39,817 bases of DNA from an uncultured Desulfovibrionaceae bacterium. GTDB taxonomy: Bacteria; Desulfobacterota; Desulfovibrionia; Desulfovibrionales; Desulfovibrionaceae. Shown piece after piece: positions 27,397 to 37,937 of this stretch. The stretch spans positions 1 to 39,817 of the forward strand of contig CALUUT010000090.1 of assembly GCA_944324045.1 (NCBI GenBank). Direction: 5' to 3'. The position numbers and the translations under genes are program-made. Under the pieces are notes generated by a model, which saw only the letters and a list, made by a program, of their open reading frames with translations, had not been told where the DNA came from and made no database searches. Positions within the stretch are counted from its first letter, which is position 1; each line of letters starts with the position of its first letter.

Positions 27397-28495
27397 ACGT
27401 CTTCTCATGCACATGAACTGGGGCCTTATCATTCTCACGGTGATTCTTTTTTTCATCGGAGTGGCCAATCTTTACTCTGCAAGCGCCTTTCGCGTGGAGG
27501 GCGGACTTGCCGATACAGGCTTCTACCAGCGCCAACTTCTATGGGGTCTCATTGGTCTTTGCGGCATGGTTTGCGCCATGATTTTCGACTACCGGCATCT
27601 GCGCACGCTTGCAATCCCCTTTTTTATTCTTACTCTTTTGCTTCTCATCGCCATTTTTCCGCTTGGGATATCCGTGAATAACGCCCGACGCTGGCTGTCT
27701 TTCGGCTTTTTCAATCTCCAGCCCAGCGAACTGGCCAAAATCAGCATTTTAATCATCGGCGCGCATTTTCTTTCTCGGACCAAGTCTCCCCTTGGCTGGA
27801 GAGAACTCATCACCATACTCTTCATTGGTCTTTTGCCCGCCGTGCTCATCCTAAAGCAGCCTGATCTTGGCACGACGTTAAATTTGCTCCTGCTTCTTGC
27901 AGGCATTATCCTGTTCCGGGGGCTCAAGCTGCGCGTATTCATTCCCATTTGTCTGCTTTTGCCTGTGGCCGTGTTCATAGGCTGGGAATTTATGCTTCCG
28001 TACCAGCAACAGCGTGTTCTCACATTCTTAAACCACACCGAAGACCCCCTTGGCACAGGCTGGCAGATAAAACAGTCGCTTATTACCGTAGGCTCAGGTC
28101 AGCTCTGGGGCAAAGGCTTTCTTGCAGGCACGCAAAACCAATTGCGTTTTCTACCCGAAAAACACAGTGACTTCGCCGTGGCCGTGTTCGGCGAAGAATG
28201 GGGATTTGTCGGATGCGTCGCGCTTATGGCGCTGTTTTGCCTCTTTCTTTTAAGCATCTATACAACCGCGCGCGACGCCAAAGATAGATTCGGCTCATTT
28301 TTGGCCGCAGGCGTCTTTTTCTATTTTTTCTGGCAGATTCTCATTAACACCGGCATGGTCTTAGGGCTCATGCCAGTTGTAGGCATCCCCCTGCCCTTCA
28401 TCAGCTATGGCGGCAGCGCCACTTTAGTCAACTTCTGCCTGATCGGCCTCGTACTTAATGTATCCATGCGTCGTTTCCTGTTTAAAAACAAATAG
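27389..28495 (+). CDS. rodA: Peptidoglycan glycosyltransferase RodA
   Basis: RodA is the SEDS-family polymerase that makes glycan strands from lipid II together with PBP2. The 368-residue protein has about ten membrane helices. It carries the family motifs NNARRWLSFGFFNLQPSELAK, KQPDLGTTL (with the essential Asp) and NTGMVLGLMPVVGIPLPFISYGGS. It overlaps mrdA by eight bases, so the two partners are translationally coupled. The ATG at 27389 is the only start before the first helix. Confidence 0.97.
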   Translation: MGKRLLMHMNWGLIILTVILFFIGVANLYSASAFRVEGGLADTGFYQRQLLWGLIGLCGMVCAMIFDYRHLRTLAIPFFILTLLLLIAIFPLGISVNNARRWLSFGFFNLQPSELAKISILIIGAHFLSRTKSPLGWRELITILFIGLLPAVLILKQPDLGTTLNLLLLLAGIILFRGLKLRVFIPICLLLPVAVFIGWEFMLPYQQQRVLTFLNHTEDPLGTGWQIKQSLITVGSGQLWGKGFLAGTQNQLRFLPEKHSDFAVAVFGEEWGFVGCVALMALFCLFLLSIYTTARDAKDRFGSFLAAGVFFYFFWQILINTGMVLGLMPVVGIPLPFISYGGSATLVNFCLIGLVLNVSMRRFLFKNK

Positions 28496-28613
28496 TTTTG
28501 ATGAATGCACGCATTGAAATAAAACCGGAATTCCACGTTTTCCTCATTGACAGGGCGAAAATTATATTTTTACATTCCGCATGATTCTTTTTGCGCTAAG
28601 GAGAAACCAGAAA

Positions 28614-28973
28614 ATGGCTAGAGATGAAATCAATGCCTTTCTCGGGGCAGGCACGGAATACCGCGGCGATTTGTCCTTCAAAGGAGCTGTGCGCATTGAC
28701 GGCGCATTCGCCGGAACCATTACCTCGGAAGGAACGCTTATCGTGGGACAGGACGCTCATATTGAGGGAACCATCATGGTCGCAACCCTCATCTCCAGCG
28801 GATGGATTAAAGGCGAAGCCGCCATGTCTCAGCAAACCGTGTTCCATAAAACAGCCCGCTTTGAAGGCCTCCTTACCACCCCCAGCCTTTCCGTTGAGGA
28901 AGGAGCGCAGATTGACGGTCAAATTACTATGAATAAAGCGGACAATCGTCAAAACGCAGTCGAAGAAAATTGA
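28614..28973 (+). CDS. Bactofilin (polymer-forming cytoskeletal protein)
   Basis: This 119-residue protein is built mostly of a beta-helical bactofilin core (FKGAVRIDGAFAGTITSEGTLIVGQDAHIEGTI and repeats thereof), flanked by short polar tails. Bactofilins self-assemble into filaments without nucleotides and act as scaffolds for wall-modifying enzymes. The ATG at 28614 (MARDEINAFLGAG) has AAGGAG ten bases upstream; an in-frame ATG at 28581 adds unrelated residues. The gene follows rodA by 118 bases, so it may be part of the shape cluster. Unlike some bactofilins, no M23 peptidase gene is next to it. Confidence 0.92.
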   Translation: MARDEINAFLGAGTEYRGDLSFKGAVRIDGAFAGTITSEGTLIVGQDAHIEGTIMVATLISSGWIKGEAAMSQQTVFHKTARFEGLLTTPSLSVEEGAQIDGQITMNKADNRQNAVEEN

Positions 28974-29003
28974 TAAAAAAAAATTGTTCATGCGCTTACT
29001 CCC

Positions 29004-29026
29004 TATAATATAAAGTCATTTTGACT
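29004..29026 (+). promoter_or_regulatory. Candidate promoter/operator ahead of the atp operon
   Basis: A perfect TATAAT (29004-29009) is followed by an inverted repeat AGTCA-TTT-TGACT at 29014-29026, where the transcript should begin. No good -35 lies at the right distance, so an activator might be needed. It is one of two candidates for the atp operon. Confidence 0.35.
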
Positions 29027-29077
29027 ATAAAAAGCGCAAAGTCACCCTAAAAGCTTCCATTAAGATGCGTTCATCCT

Positions 29078-29106
29078 TTGACACGCAGGAAATTATTGGT
29101 TAAGTG
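29078..29106 (+). promoter_or_regulatory. Candidate promoter of the atp operon
   Basis: A perfect TTGACA is followed after 17 bases by TAAGTG, a poor -10. It would give a leader of about 40 bases ahead of the b' subunit gene. Confidence 0.4.
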
Positions 29107-29151
29107 ACAACGGTTTGCTGCATTTGACCTTATACCGGAGAAGGAGTTTCC

Positions 29152-29568
29152 ATGATAAGCCTGGACATCACTCTGTTCATCCAGATGATCAATTTCATCG
29201 TGACTCTGGTGTTAATCAACTTCCTCCTTGTCAGCCCAGTACGGCGCATCATCCAAAAACGCAAGCAGCTTATGCAAAGCCAAAAAGCCGAAGCCGACAG
29301 CCTGTTCAGCGACACGGACAAGCTTCTTGCCGATTACGAAGCGCGGCTTCAAAGCGCTCGTCAGGCGGCGATCGCCCGACGCAATGAACAACAGGAAAAA
29401 ACCCACCAAGAAGAGCAAACGCTTTTGTCCCAGGCTCTGAGTGAAGCCGAAGCCTATCTGCGCAACGCGCGCGCAGAACTCAAAAACGAAGCGCAAACCG
29501 CTCGAGAAAAACTCAAAGCGGATGTGGACGGTCTGGCGACAATGGCTGTCGCCAAAGTTCTGAACTAA
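29152..29568 (+). CDS. ATP synthase F0 subunit b'
   Basis: This is one half of the heterodimeric peripheral stalk that holds F1 to the membrane. The 138-residue protein has a single N-terminal membrane helix (about 7-28, LFIQMINFIVTLVLINFLLVSP) and then a long charged coiled coil. A GGAGAAGGAG ribosome site lies just before the ATG. The gene is followed by the second b subunit gene 54 bases later. Paired b'/b genes occur in deltaproteobacteria, cyanobacteria and alphaproteobacteria. Confidence 0.9.
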   Translation: MISLDITLFIQMINFIVTLVLINFLLVSPVRRIIQKRKQLMQSQKAEADSLFSDTDKLLADYEARLQSARQAAIARRNEQQEKTHQEEQTLLSQALSEAEAYLRNARAELKNEAQTAREKLKADVDGLATMAVAKVLN

Positions 29569-29622
29569 ACTGTACCTGTTTTTTCGCGAATCATTCCAAG
29601 GCACAGGCAAGGAGTTACGGTA

Positions 29623-30225
29623 ATGAGGGTTATACAAAAAATTTTCCAAAAAGCGTTGCGCAAAAACGCTCCCATCCTTCCAGCAGCGTTTATCATGACG
29701 TTGCTTTTTTCCGGAGTCGCCTTTGCATCCGAAGGGACGGGCACAGGCAACCAGTGGATCAACCTGGGATTGCGCATCATCAATATCCTCATTTTCGTGG
29801 GCATCATCTGGAAATTCGGCGGCAAGGCCATAAAGGGCGCTCTATGCGGGCGCAAGGAAAAACTTGCCAAGGAACTCAAAGACCTTGAAGAAAGAAAAGC
29901 CCAGGCGGCAGCAGATCTTGCCGCCATGAAAGAGCGCGTAGCCAAGGTCGAGGCGGATTGCGAAGCTATTATGGAGGAATTCAGGGTTCAGGCCGAGATG
30001 CAGCGCGCCGCCATTCTTGAAAAGGCAAACGCCACAGCGCGGCAGATAACCGCCCAGGCAAAGCGCACCGCCGAATCGGAAATGCGTCTTATTGTAGCCC
30101 AGATGCGCGCTGAACTCGCGGAGCTTGTGGCTGAGGCCGCAGAAAAAAAGCTTGAGCAAACTTTGGATAACGCGGAACAGGAAAAGCTCATTGATAAATA
30201 CCTAACAAAGGTGGTGCTCAATTGA
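29623..30225 (+). CDS. atpF: ATP synthase F0 subunit b
   Basis: This is the second stalk subunit, 200 residues. It has two N-terminal hydrophobic stretches: a signal-like segment (about 17-35, PILPAAFIMTLLFSGVAFA, ending in AFASE) and the anchor (LRIINILIFVGIIWKFGGKAI). A coiled coil then runs to the end. The first segment may be a cleaved signal peptide, as in other deltaproteobacterial b subunits. The gene ends inside the next one by a four-base overlap. Confidence 0.93.
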   Translation: MRVIQKIFQKALRKNAPILPAAFIMTLLFSGVAFASEGTGTGNQWINLGLRIINILIFVGIIWKFGGKAIKGALCGRKEKLAKELKDLEERKAQAAADLAAMKERVAKVEADCEAIMEEFRVQAEMQRAAILEKANATARQITAQAKRTAESEMRLIVAQMRAELAELVAEAAEKKLEQTLDNAEQEKLIDKYLTKVVLN

Positions 30226-30773
30226 CTGTCGACATCATCGCCCGACGTTATGCGGAAGCTCTTCTGTCCCTTGGCAAAAAGGGCGGAGATGCCGAAATCG
30301 ACCGTTATGCCGACGAGCTTGCCGCAATAACGGATATTGAAAAACAATCGCCTGAACTGGCCATGTTTTTAAAAAGTCCGGCCTTCAGCAGTGCCGAAAA
30401 GTGCCGTGTGCTGGTGCCCATTCTGGAGAAATTGGGCGTCTCTCCCATAGTGCGCAATTTCTGCATGCTGCTGGCCGAAAAAGAACGCCTTGGCGCCCTG
30501 GCCCAGATTGCGCAAGCATACAGCGATCTGCGTGACGTGGCCAACGGAATTGTCAGAGGTGAACTGCTGACGGCTATTGAACTTACTGCGGAAAAAAAGG
30601 CGGCGGTGAGTTCGCAGCTTGAGCGGCAGTCAAAGAAGAAAATTGCCCTGACCTATGCCGTTGACCGGAATATCCTTGGCGGCGTGGTGCTGAAAGTGGG
30701 CGATATGGTGCTGGATGCAAGCTTAAAGGCGCAGCTGAACATCCTGAAGGAAACCATCAAGAGGGGTGAGTAG
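30222..30773 (+). CDS. atpH: ATP synthase F1 subunit delta
   Basis: Delta joins the stalk to the top of the F1 head (OSCP homologue). The 183-residue protein has the typical N-terminal [13 protein letters not shown] and the C-terminal signature [40 protein letters not shown]. It starts with TTG, overlapping the atpF stop as TTGA. This rare start with overlap suggests coupled translation that limits output to stalk stoichiometry. Confidence 0.95.
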   Translation: MTVDIIARRYAEALLSLGKKGGDAEIDRYADELAAITDIEKQSPELAMFLKSPAFSSAEKCRVLVPILEKLGVSPIVRNFCMLLAEKERLGALAQIAQAYSDLRDVANGIVRGELLTAIELTAEKKAAVSSQLERQSKKKIALTYAVDRNILGGVVLKVGDMVLDASLKAQLNILKETIKRGE

Positions 30774-30777
30774 GGCC

Positions 30778-32286
30778 ATGCAGATCAAAGCAGAAGAAAT
30801 CAGTAAAATTATAGAGGGACAGATACAAAACTACGAGCAGCGTGTCGAAATGACGGAAGTCGGCACCGTGCTGTACGTAGGCGACGGCATCGCCCGCGTC
30901 TATGGCGTGAAAAACGCCATGGCGATGGAGCTCCTGGAGTTCCCAGGCGGGCTGCTGGGTATGGTTTTGAACCTCGAAGAGGAAAACGTGGGCGTGGCCC
31001 TGCTCGGCGACGACACCGGCGTTAAGGAAGGCGACGCGGTCAAGCGTACAGGAAAAATCTTTTCCGTGCCTGTAGGCGATGCCGTCATGGGCCGGGTATT
31101 AAATCCGCTTGGGCAGCCCATTGACGATAAAGGACCTGTCGAAGCCACGGAATTTCATCCGGTTGAAAGAAAGGCGCCCGGCATTATCGCCAGAAAATCC
31201 GTGCATGAGCCGCTGCACACCGGAACCAAAGCCATTGACGCCATGACGCCCATTGGCCGCGGCCAGCGTGAACTGGTCATCGGCGACCGCCAGGTCGGCA
31301 AAACCGCAGTCTGTATCGACGCTATTCTTGCCCAAAAGGGGTCCGGCGTTCATTGTTTCTATGTGGCCATAGGGCAAAAGAAATCCACGGTTGCACTTGT
31401 GGCTGACGCATTGCGCAGGCATGGCGCCATGGAATACACGACTATTATTTCCGCAACCGCTTCCGAGCCTGCCCCCTTGCAGTTCATCGCGCCGTACACC
31501 GGCTGCACCATGGCCGAATATTACCGCGACAACGGCAAACACGCGCTCATTGTATATGACGACCTCTCCAAGCAGGCCGTAGCCTATCGTCAGATGTCCC
31601 TCCTGCTCCGCCGTCCGCCGGGACGTGAAGCATTCCCGGGCGACGTCTTTTATCTGCACTCCCGTCTGCTTGAACGTGCGGCGAAACTTAACGACAATGA
31701 AGGCGCAGGTTCTCTGACCGCACTGCCCATCATTGAAACGCAAGCGGGCGATGTGTCCGCATATATTCCGACCAACGTCATATCCATTACGGATGGTCAG
31801 GTTTATCTTGAGCCCAACTTGTTTAACGCAGGCATTCGTCCCGCCATCAACGTCGGCCTTTCCGTGTCTCGAGTCGGCGGCGCGGCGCAGATCAAGGCAA
31901 TGAAACAGGTGGCGGGCACGTTGCGTCTTGACCTTGCCCAGTACCGCGAACTTGCAGCTTTTGCCCAGTTTGGCTCAGACCTTGACAAGGCGACTCAACA
32001 AAAGCTCAATCGCGGCGCACGTCTTGTCGAGCTTCTCAAACAGCCGCAATATGCGCCTGTTCCGGTTGAAGAAGAAGTCGCGTCCATCTACGCGGCGAAC
32101 AAAGGATACCTTGACGATGTAAGCGTTGAAGAGGTCAATCCGTTCATAGCGGGCTATCTTGCTTTCCTGCGCACAGAAAAAACGGATATTCTCAACGACA
32201 TCAAGACGAAAAAAGTGCTTGACCAAGACCTTGAAAAACGCATGACGGACGCCATTGTCGAGTACAAGAAGTCTCTTGGCGCTTAA
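30778..32286 (+). CDS. atpA: ATP synthase F1 subunit alpha
   Basis: Alpha is the non-catalytic nucleotide-binding subunit of the F1 hexamer. The 502-residue length is standard. The P-loop GDRQVGKT is at 169-176, and the region [26 protein letters not shown] near 345-370 contains the conserved Arg finger of the family. The ATG at 30778 ([12 protein letters not shown]) is chosen; a GTG at 30766 in the same frame overlaps the atpH end and adds four residues. Only four bases separate atpH and atpA. Confidence 0.98.
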   Translation: MQIKAEEISKIIEGQIQNYEQRVEMTEVGTVLYVGDGIARVYGVKNAMAMELLEFPGGLLGMVLNLEEENVGVALLGDDTGVKEGDAVKRTGKIFSVPVGDAVMGRVLNPLGQPIDDKGPVEATEFHPVERKAPGIIARKSVHEPLHTGTKAIDAMTPIGRGQRELVIGDRQVGKTAVCIDAILAQKGSGVHCFYVAIGQKKSTVALVADALRRHGAMEYTTIISATASEPAPLQFIAPYTGCTMAEYYRDNGKHALIVYDDLSKQAVAYRQMSLLLRRPPGREAFPGDVFYLHSRLLERAAKLNDNEGAGSLTALPIIETQAGDVSAYIPTNVISITDGQVYLEPNLFNAGIRPAINVGLSVSRVGGAAQIKAMKQVAGTLRLDLAQYRELAAFAQFGSDLDKATQQKLNRGARLVELLKQPQYAPVPVEEEVASIYAANKGYLDDVSVEEVNPFIAGYLAFLRTEKTDILNDIKTKKVLDQDLEKRMTDAIVEYKKSLGA

Positions 32287-32350
32287 ATCCTCCCGACGAA
32301 TGCGGGATACGGACAATCTGCCGTTTTCATGACAGTCTTGGAGGAAGAAG

Positions 32351-34662
<2,312 letters not shown>

Positions 34663-34674
34663 GGAGCTGACGCC

Positions 34675-35079
34675 ATGACAAAGCCGCTCCACTTGGAGAT
34701 AGTCACCCCGGAAAAGGTTGTGGTCAATGAGACCGTTTCCTATGTGGCTGGACCGGGGATTTTGGGGGAATTTGGCGTTTTGCCCGGACACCTTCCCCTG
34801 CTCTCTGCGCTCGTGCCCGGCAAGGTGACCTATCAAGTCGGCGACAAGCGCAAATATGCCTTTGTGGGTGGAGGCTTTGCCGAAGTCGCGGATAACAAGA
34901 TATCCATCTTGGCCGAATCCGCGGAACAGCTTGAAGATATTGATGTCGAACGTGCGCGCCGCGCTTATGAGCGCGCACGCAAGCGCCTTTCCGCGCCCAC
35001 ACCTGATATCGATATCGTCCGTGCTGAAGCCGCGCTCAACCGCGCTATACAACGCCTCAATCTTGTGGCCATGAAATAG
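34675..35079 (+). CDS. atpC: ATP synthase F1 subunit epsilon
   Basis: Epsilon couples rotation of gamma to the c-ring and can inhibit ATP hydrolysis. The 134-residue protein has the N-terminal beta-barrel ([40 protein letters not shown]) and the C-terminal helical hairpin ([14 protein letters not shown]). AAGGAG lies upstream of the ATG. It is the last gene of the operon; genes for subunits a and c are not in the window. Confidence 0.97.
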   Translation: MTKPLHLEIVTPEKVVVNETVSYVAGPGILGEFGVLPGHLPLLSALVPGKVTYQVGDKRKYAFVGGGFAEVADNKISILAESAEQLEDIDVERARRAYERARKRLSAPTPDIDIVRAEAALNRAIQRLNLVAMK

Positions 35080-35103
35080 CTGGTCAATAAAAGACTGTCC
35101 CCT

Positions 35104-35144
35104 ATGCTCCTGTTGAGCGCCTCAGCTGCGCTTGACAGGAGCAT
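35104..35144 (+). terminator. Terminator-like hairpin after the atp operon
   Basis: ATGCTCCTGT pairs perfectly with ACAGGAGCAT, and an inner AGCGC/GCGCT stem is present. It begins 24 bases after the atpC stop. The T content behind it (TCATTTG) is modest, so efficiency is uncertain. Confidence 0.6.
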
Positions 35145-35381
35145 TCATTTGTCCGCTCAAACCGATATTTCAAAAAAGGAAACATATTTTGCCCCTCTCC
35201 CCATTGCGCCATGGCGCGCTCTTTTCCGTTTCATCCGCTTGCGCATCCTCATTATGAAAGATGCAAGGCGCATGCATGTTTTTTTACGCCTAGCCTCTCC
35301 TCTCCCTTTTCTGGACAAAAAGATCAAGTCATCGTATTCTGCGGCACTTCATTTATAGCAAACGCTCTGGGGGATATGCTG

Positions 35382-36746
35382 ATGAATCTTGGCGCATTAA
35401 TTCTTGCAGCGGGCAAGGGAACCCGCATGTATTCGGAAACTCCCAAGGTTCTTCAGACCTTGCTGGGCGAACCGATGCTGTACTACGTACACGCCGCGCT
35501 TTCCGGCGTGGGCGACCTCCCTTTCTGGACGGTTATCGGACACGGCGCCGACATGGTGCGCGCAGCCTTCCCGGAGCATGAAGCGTATTTCATTTTTCAG
35601 GAGCAGCAGCTTGGGACAGGGCACGCCGTGAGCATCGCCATGCCGGTGCTTGAAAAAAACGGCATCGACGGACTTTTGGTGGTCAATGGGGATACCCCTC
35701 TTGTTTCAAGCGATATCATATGTCGTTTTCTAACGCTCATGGAGCTTAACAGCACAGCGCTGGGATTCATCAGCATCATGCTTGAAGATCCAAAGGCGTA
35801 TGGCCGGGTTGTGCGAGACAATCTTGGCCGGGTTCGCGGCATTGTTGAATGCAAAGACTTTAATGCCGCGGAGCATGGAACGGCAAGCGGCGAGATCAAT
35901 ACCGGCATTTACTATTTTTCCTTAAAGATATTGCAACATCTGCTGCCGCAATTGACAAACAACAACAAAAGCGGAGAATATTACATCACAGATCTGGTGA
36001 CGTTAGCCGTTCAAGAAGGACATAGGGTTGAAGCCGTAAATTTTGGCGGCGAGCCATGCCTTTTAGGCGTCAATACGCCACTAGAGCTCTCTGACGCCGA
36101 AAACTGCCTGCGCCGCAAAATCAACCGGCAATGGATGGAACGCGGCGTCATGCTGCATATGCCGGAGATGATCACCATCAGTCCCCGGGCCGCTCTTGAG
36201 CCGGGCGCATGTGTCTACGGCCCGTCTGAAATACTCGGGAAAAGCAAACTGCATCATGGAAGTTGCGTTGAATCGCATTGTGTTGTACGAAATACAGACA
36301 TAGGAACCGGCGCGATTGTGCATAGCTTCAGCCATCTTGAACATGCCAAAATCGGGGAAGGATGTTCCGTGGGTCCATATGCGCGGCTCAGACCAGAATC
36401 GGTAATGGAAAAAAATGCCCGAATCGGCAATTTTGTCGAGATGAAAAAAGCAGTCTTGCGTGAAGGAGCAAAGGCGAATCATCTAAGCTATCTTGGCGAC
36501 GCCGATATCGGAGCCCATAGCAACATTGGCGCGGGCACGATAACCTGTAATTACGATGGCGTAAGCAAGCATAGGACGCAAATCGGCGAACGGGCATTCA
36601 TTGGCAGCAACACTGCGCTTGTTGCTCCTGTAGATGTGGGACCAGGCGCGCTTATCGGCGCAGGCTCGGTCATTACCAAAGATGTTCCCGAAGGGATGCT
36701 TGCGCTTGCCAGAGCAAAACAAACGATGCTCCCGCGTCGGAAATAG
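35382..36746 (+). CDS. glmU: Bifunctional GlmU: GlcN-1-P acetyltransferase / GlcNAc-1-P uridylyltransferase
   Basis: GlmU makes UDP-GlcNAc, the precursor of peptidoglycan and lipopolysaccharide. The 454-residue protein has the uridylyltransferase signature LILAAGKGTRMYSETPKVLQ (about 6-25) and the metal/sugar motifs VVNGDTPL and GEINTGIYYF. The C-terminal half is a left-handed beta-helix (IGTGAIVHSFSHLEHAKIGEGCSVGPYARLRP...) with the acetyltransferase active-site segment NFVEMKKAVLREGAKANHLSYLGDADIG and GAGTITCNYDGVSKHRTQIGERAFIGSN. The ATG at 35382 has GGGGG eight bases upstream; another ATG at 35376 is too close to that site. The open frame before these codons is not GlmU-like. Confidence 0.96.
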   Translation: MNLGALILAAGKGTRMYSETPKVLQTLLGEPMLYYVHAALSGVGDLPFWTVIGHGADMVRAAFPEHEAYFIFQEQQLGTGHAVSIAMPVLEKNGIDGLLVVNGDTPLVSSDIICRFLTLMELNSTALGFISIMLEDPKAYGRVVRDNLGRVRGIVECKDFNAAEHGTASGEINTGIYYFSLKILQHLLPQLTNNNKSGEYYITDLVTLAVQEGHRVEAVNFGGEPCLLGVNTPLELSDAENCLRRKINRQWMERGVMLHMPEMITISPRAALEPGACVYGPSEILGKSKLHHGSCVESHCVVRNTDIGTGAIVHSFSHLEHAKIGEGCSVGPYARLRPESVMEKNARIGNFVEMKKAVLREGAKANHLSYLGDADIGAHSNIGAGTITCNYDGVSKHRTQIGERAFIGSNTALVAPVDVGPGALIGAGSVITKDVPEGMLALARAKQTMLPRRK

Positions 36747-36774
36747 CGGCAAATGGATTTTTATCAGCAAAGAT

Positions 36775-36803
36775 TCTTGATTATGAATCAAGATGTGTAT
36801 ACT
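36775..36803 (+). promoter_or_regulatory. Perfect palindrome next to a -10 box ahead of the zap genes
   Basis: TCTTGATT-ATG-AATCAAGA (36775-36793) is a perfect 8+3+8 inverted repeat, followed after four bases by TATACT (36798-36803), a good -10 box. A TTGATT in the left arm is a possible -35, at a short 15-base spacing. The palindrome covers the promoter spacer, so a repressor could block it. It has no T run, so it is an unlikely terminator for glmU. Confidence 0.5.
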
Positions 36804-36822
36804 ATAAAAGCAGGTTGAAACC

Positions 36823-37056
36823 ATGAATATGCTTGATGATCTTGAGACTCGAGTCCTGGCGCTGGTAGAGCAGATAGCCAACCTTAAAAATGAAAACAAG
36901 CGCCTGCTTGAGGAGAATGAAGTAAAACTCCAGAATATGGCGGAAGAAAACAGCCGCCTGAAAACCGCTTTGGACGAAGAAGCTGCGGCCCGCCAAAAAG
37001 TGCTGGAACGCATAACTTCCCTGCTTCAGCTTCTCGACGATCAGGCAAAAGAGTAA
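36823..37056 (+). CDS. Small coiled-coil protein, ZapB-like
   Basis: This 77-residue protein is predicted to be a continuous coiled coil with heptads of Leu, Ile and Val (LETRVLALVEQIANLKNENKRLLEENEVKLQNMAEENSRLKTAL). It resembles ZapB, which binds ZapA and stabilises the FtsZ ring. The call leans on size, coiled-coil nature and the position nine bases before zapA. The start may be 36823 or the ATG at 36829. Coiled coils are easy to misassign, so the gene symbol is left blank. Confidence 0.75.
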   Translation: MNMLDDLETRVLALVEQIANLKNENKRLLEENEVKLQNMAEENSRLKTALDEEAAARQKVLERITSLLQLLDDQAKE

Positions 37057-37065
37057 CAGGCTCAA

Positions 37066-37344
37066 ATGCGTGAATATTCTTTCACCATCCTTGGCCACCC
37101 GGTACTGTTCAAAGCCGATGTTGAACCGGAAAGAGTCGATGCGGCCCGGGCCCTGGTGGAAAAACGCTATGAGCAGCTTCAGGCGCACGGCAGACATCAC
37201 AGTAGGGAAACATTACTGACATACTTGGCATTAGGACTGGCTGACGATCTTTTGCAGAACCGTATTGAAACGGATAGCATGACCCAACGTGTGGAGCGTT
37301 TACTCCAACTATTGGAAAATACGGCGGACTCCGCTAAAAGTTAA
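37066..37344 (+). CDS. zapA: Cell division protein ZapA
   Basis: ZapA cross-links FtsZ protofilaments at midcell. The 92-residue protein has the family beta-hairpin start (MREYSFTILGHPVLFKADVEPERVDAAR), a central helix ending in LLTYLALGLADDLL, and a C-terminal coiled coil (VERLLQLLENT). The gene directly follows the ZapB-like gene and is followed by 6S RNA, the conserved zapA-ssrS order of many proteobacteria. Confidence 0.9.
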   Translation: MREYSFTILGHPVLFKADVEPERVDAARALVEKRYEQLQAHGRHHSRETLLTYLALGLADDLLQNRIETDSMTQRVERLLQLLENTADSAKS

Positions 37345-37355
37345 TATATTTGTTT

Positions 37356-37540
37356 GAATCCCTGGGACGTACGTGCTGGTCGGTCATTGCTGACCTCACA
37401 AACATACAATATAGGGAATCGGCATTGAACGGCCGGTGTGCAGACCTGTTCGCAGGCAGCCTGAACGCTGTTTCCGAGATTCCCACCTGGAATAAACGCC
37501 AGGTCCTGCTTTGACCTTCCACACGGCGTTCTGGGGCATC
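37356..37540 (+). ncRNA. ssrS: 6S RNA
   Basis: 6S RNA binds sigma-70 RNA polymerase and reprograms transcription in stationary phase. The region begins 11 bases after zapA, the usual location. The ends pair (GAATCCCTGGGACG with CGTTCTGGGGCATC, ten consecutive pairs including G-U). Inner arms pair as well, including CAGACCTG...CAGGC and ACCTGG..CCAGGT, around a G/A-rich central region. The length of about 185 bases fits. A TATATT -10 box at 37345-37350 supports a start near 37356. The call rests on structure and position, not on a covariance search, and the ends are estimates. Confidence 0.8.
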
Positions 37541-37644
37541 TTGAAATATAACGCAACTGGTAGTTTGCCGTGTCGCTATGCAAGCCATACTTGGCATCAC
37601 GGGCTTTTGCAGGCGGCATGGTCATTCCAAGCGCGGTTTTCCAT

Positions 37645-37760
37645 AAACCCGATAACCACTTGGCGACTGCTTTGCGGGGGTTGGCGGGTTTTTCTTTGCG
37701 CCGTGCCTTGGTGTGCTTTCTTCCGTTCGGAACAGTCGCTTTCTGCAAACGGACTGTTCC
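37645..37760 (+). other. Hairpin-rich spacer between 6S RNA and rny
   Basis: The 397 bases between 6S RNA and rny hold no gene I can support. In relatives a formyltetrahydrofolate cyclo-ligase gene often follows 6S RNA, and none is seen here. An AACCCG/CGGGTT hairpin with TTTTTC behind it (37645-37695) looks like a terminator for the 6S transcript. A second perfect stem GGAACAGTC/GACTGTTCC (37729-37760) has no T run. Confidence 0.5.
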
Positions 37761-37937
37761 GCCATGTCCCAGCCTTACTCATAACCTTCCGGCGCAACGG
37801 CTCAGTACAAACGCGCCGGACATGTCGTCATCCCTCTCTCGTCTCTCCGTGCCTTCGGAATCGCAGGCGACACGCGCACGCCTTGCGGTTGTTTTCCGAC
37901 CGGACAGGCGCGTCCGCGAACATATGAGGAGAGGAGA

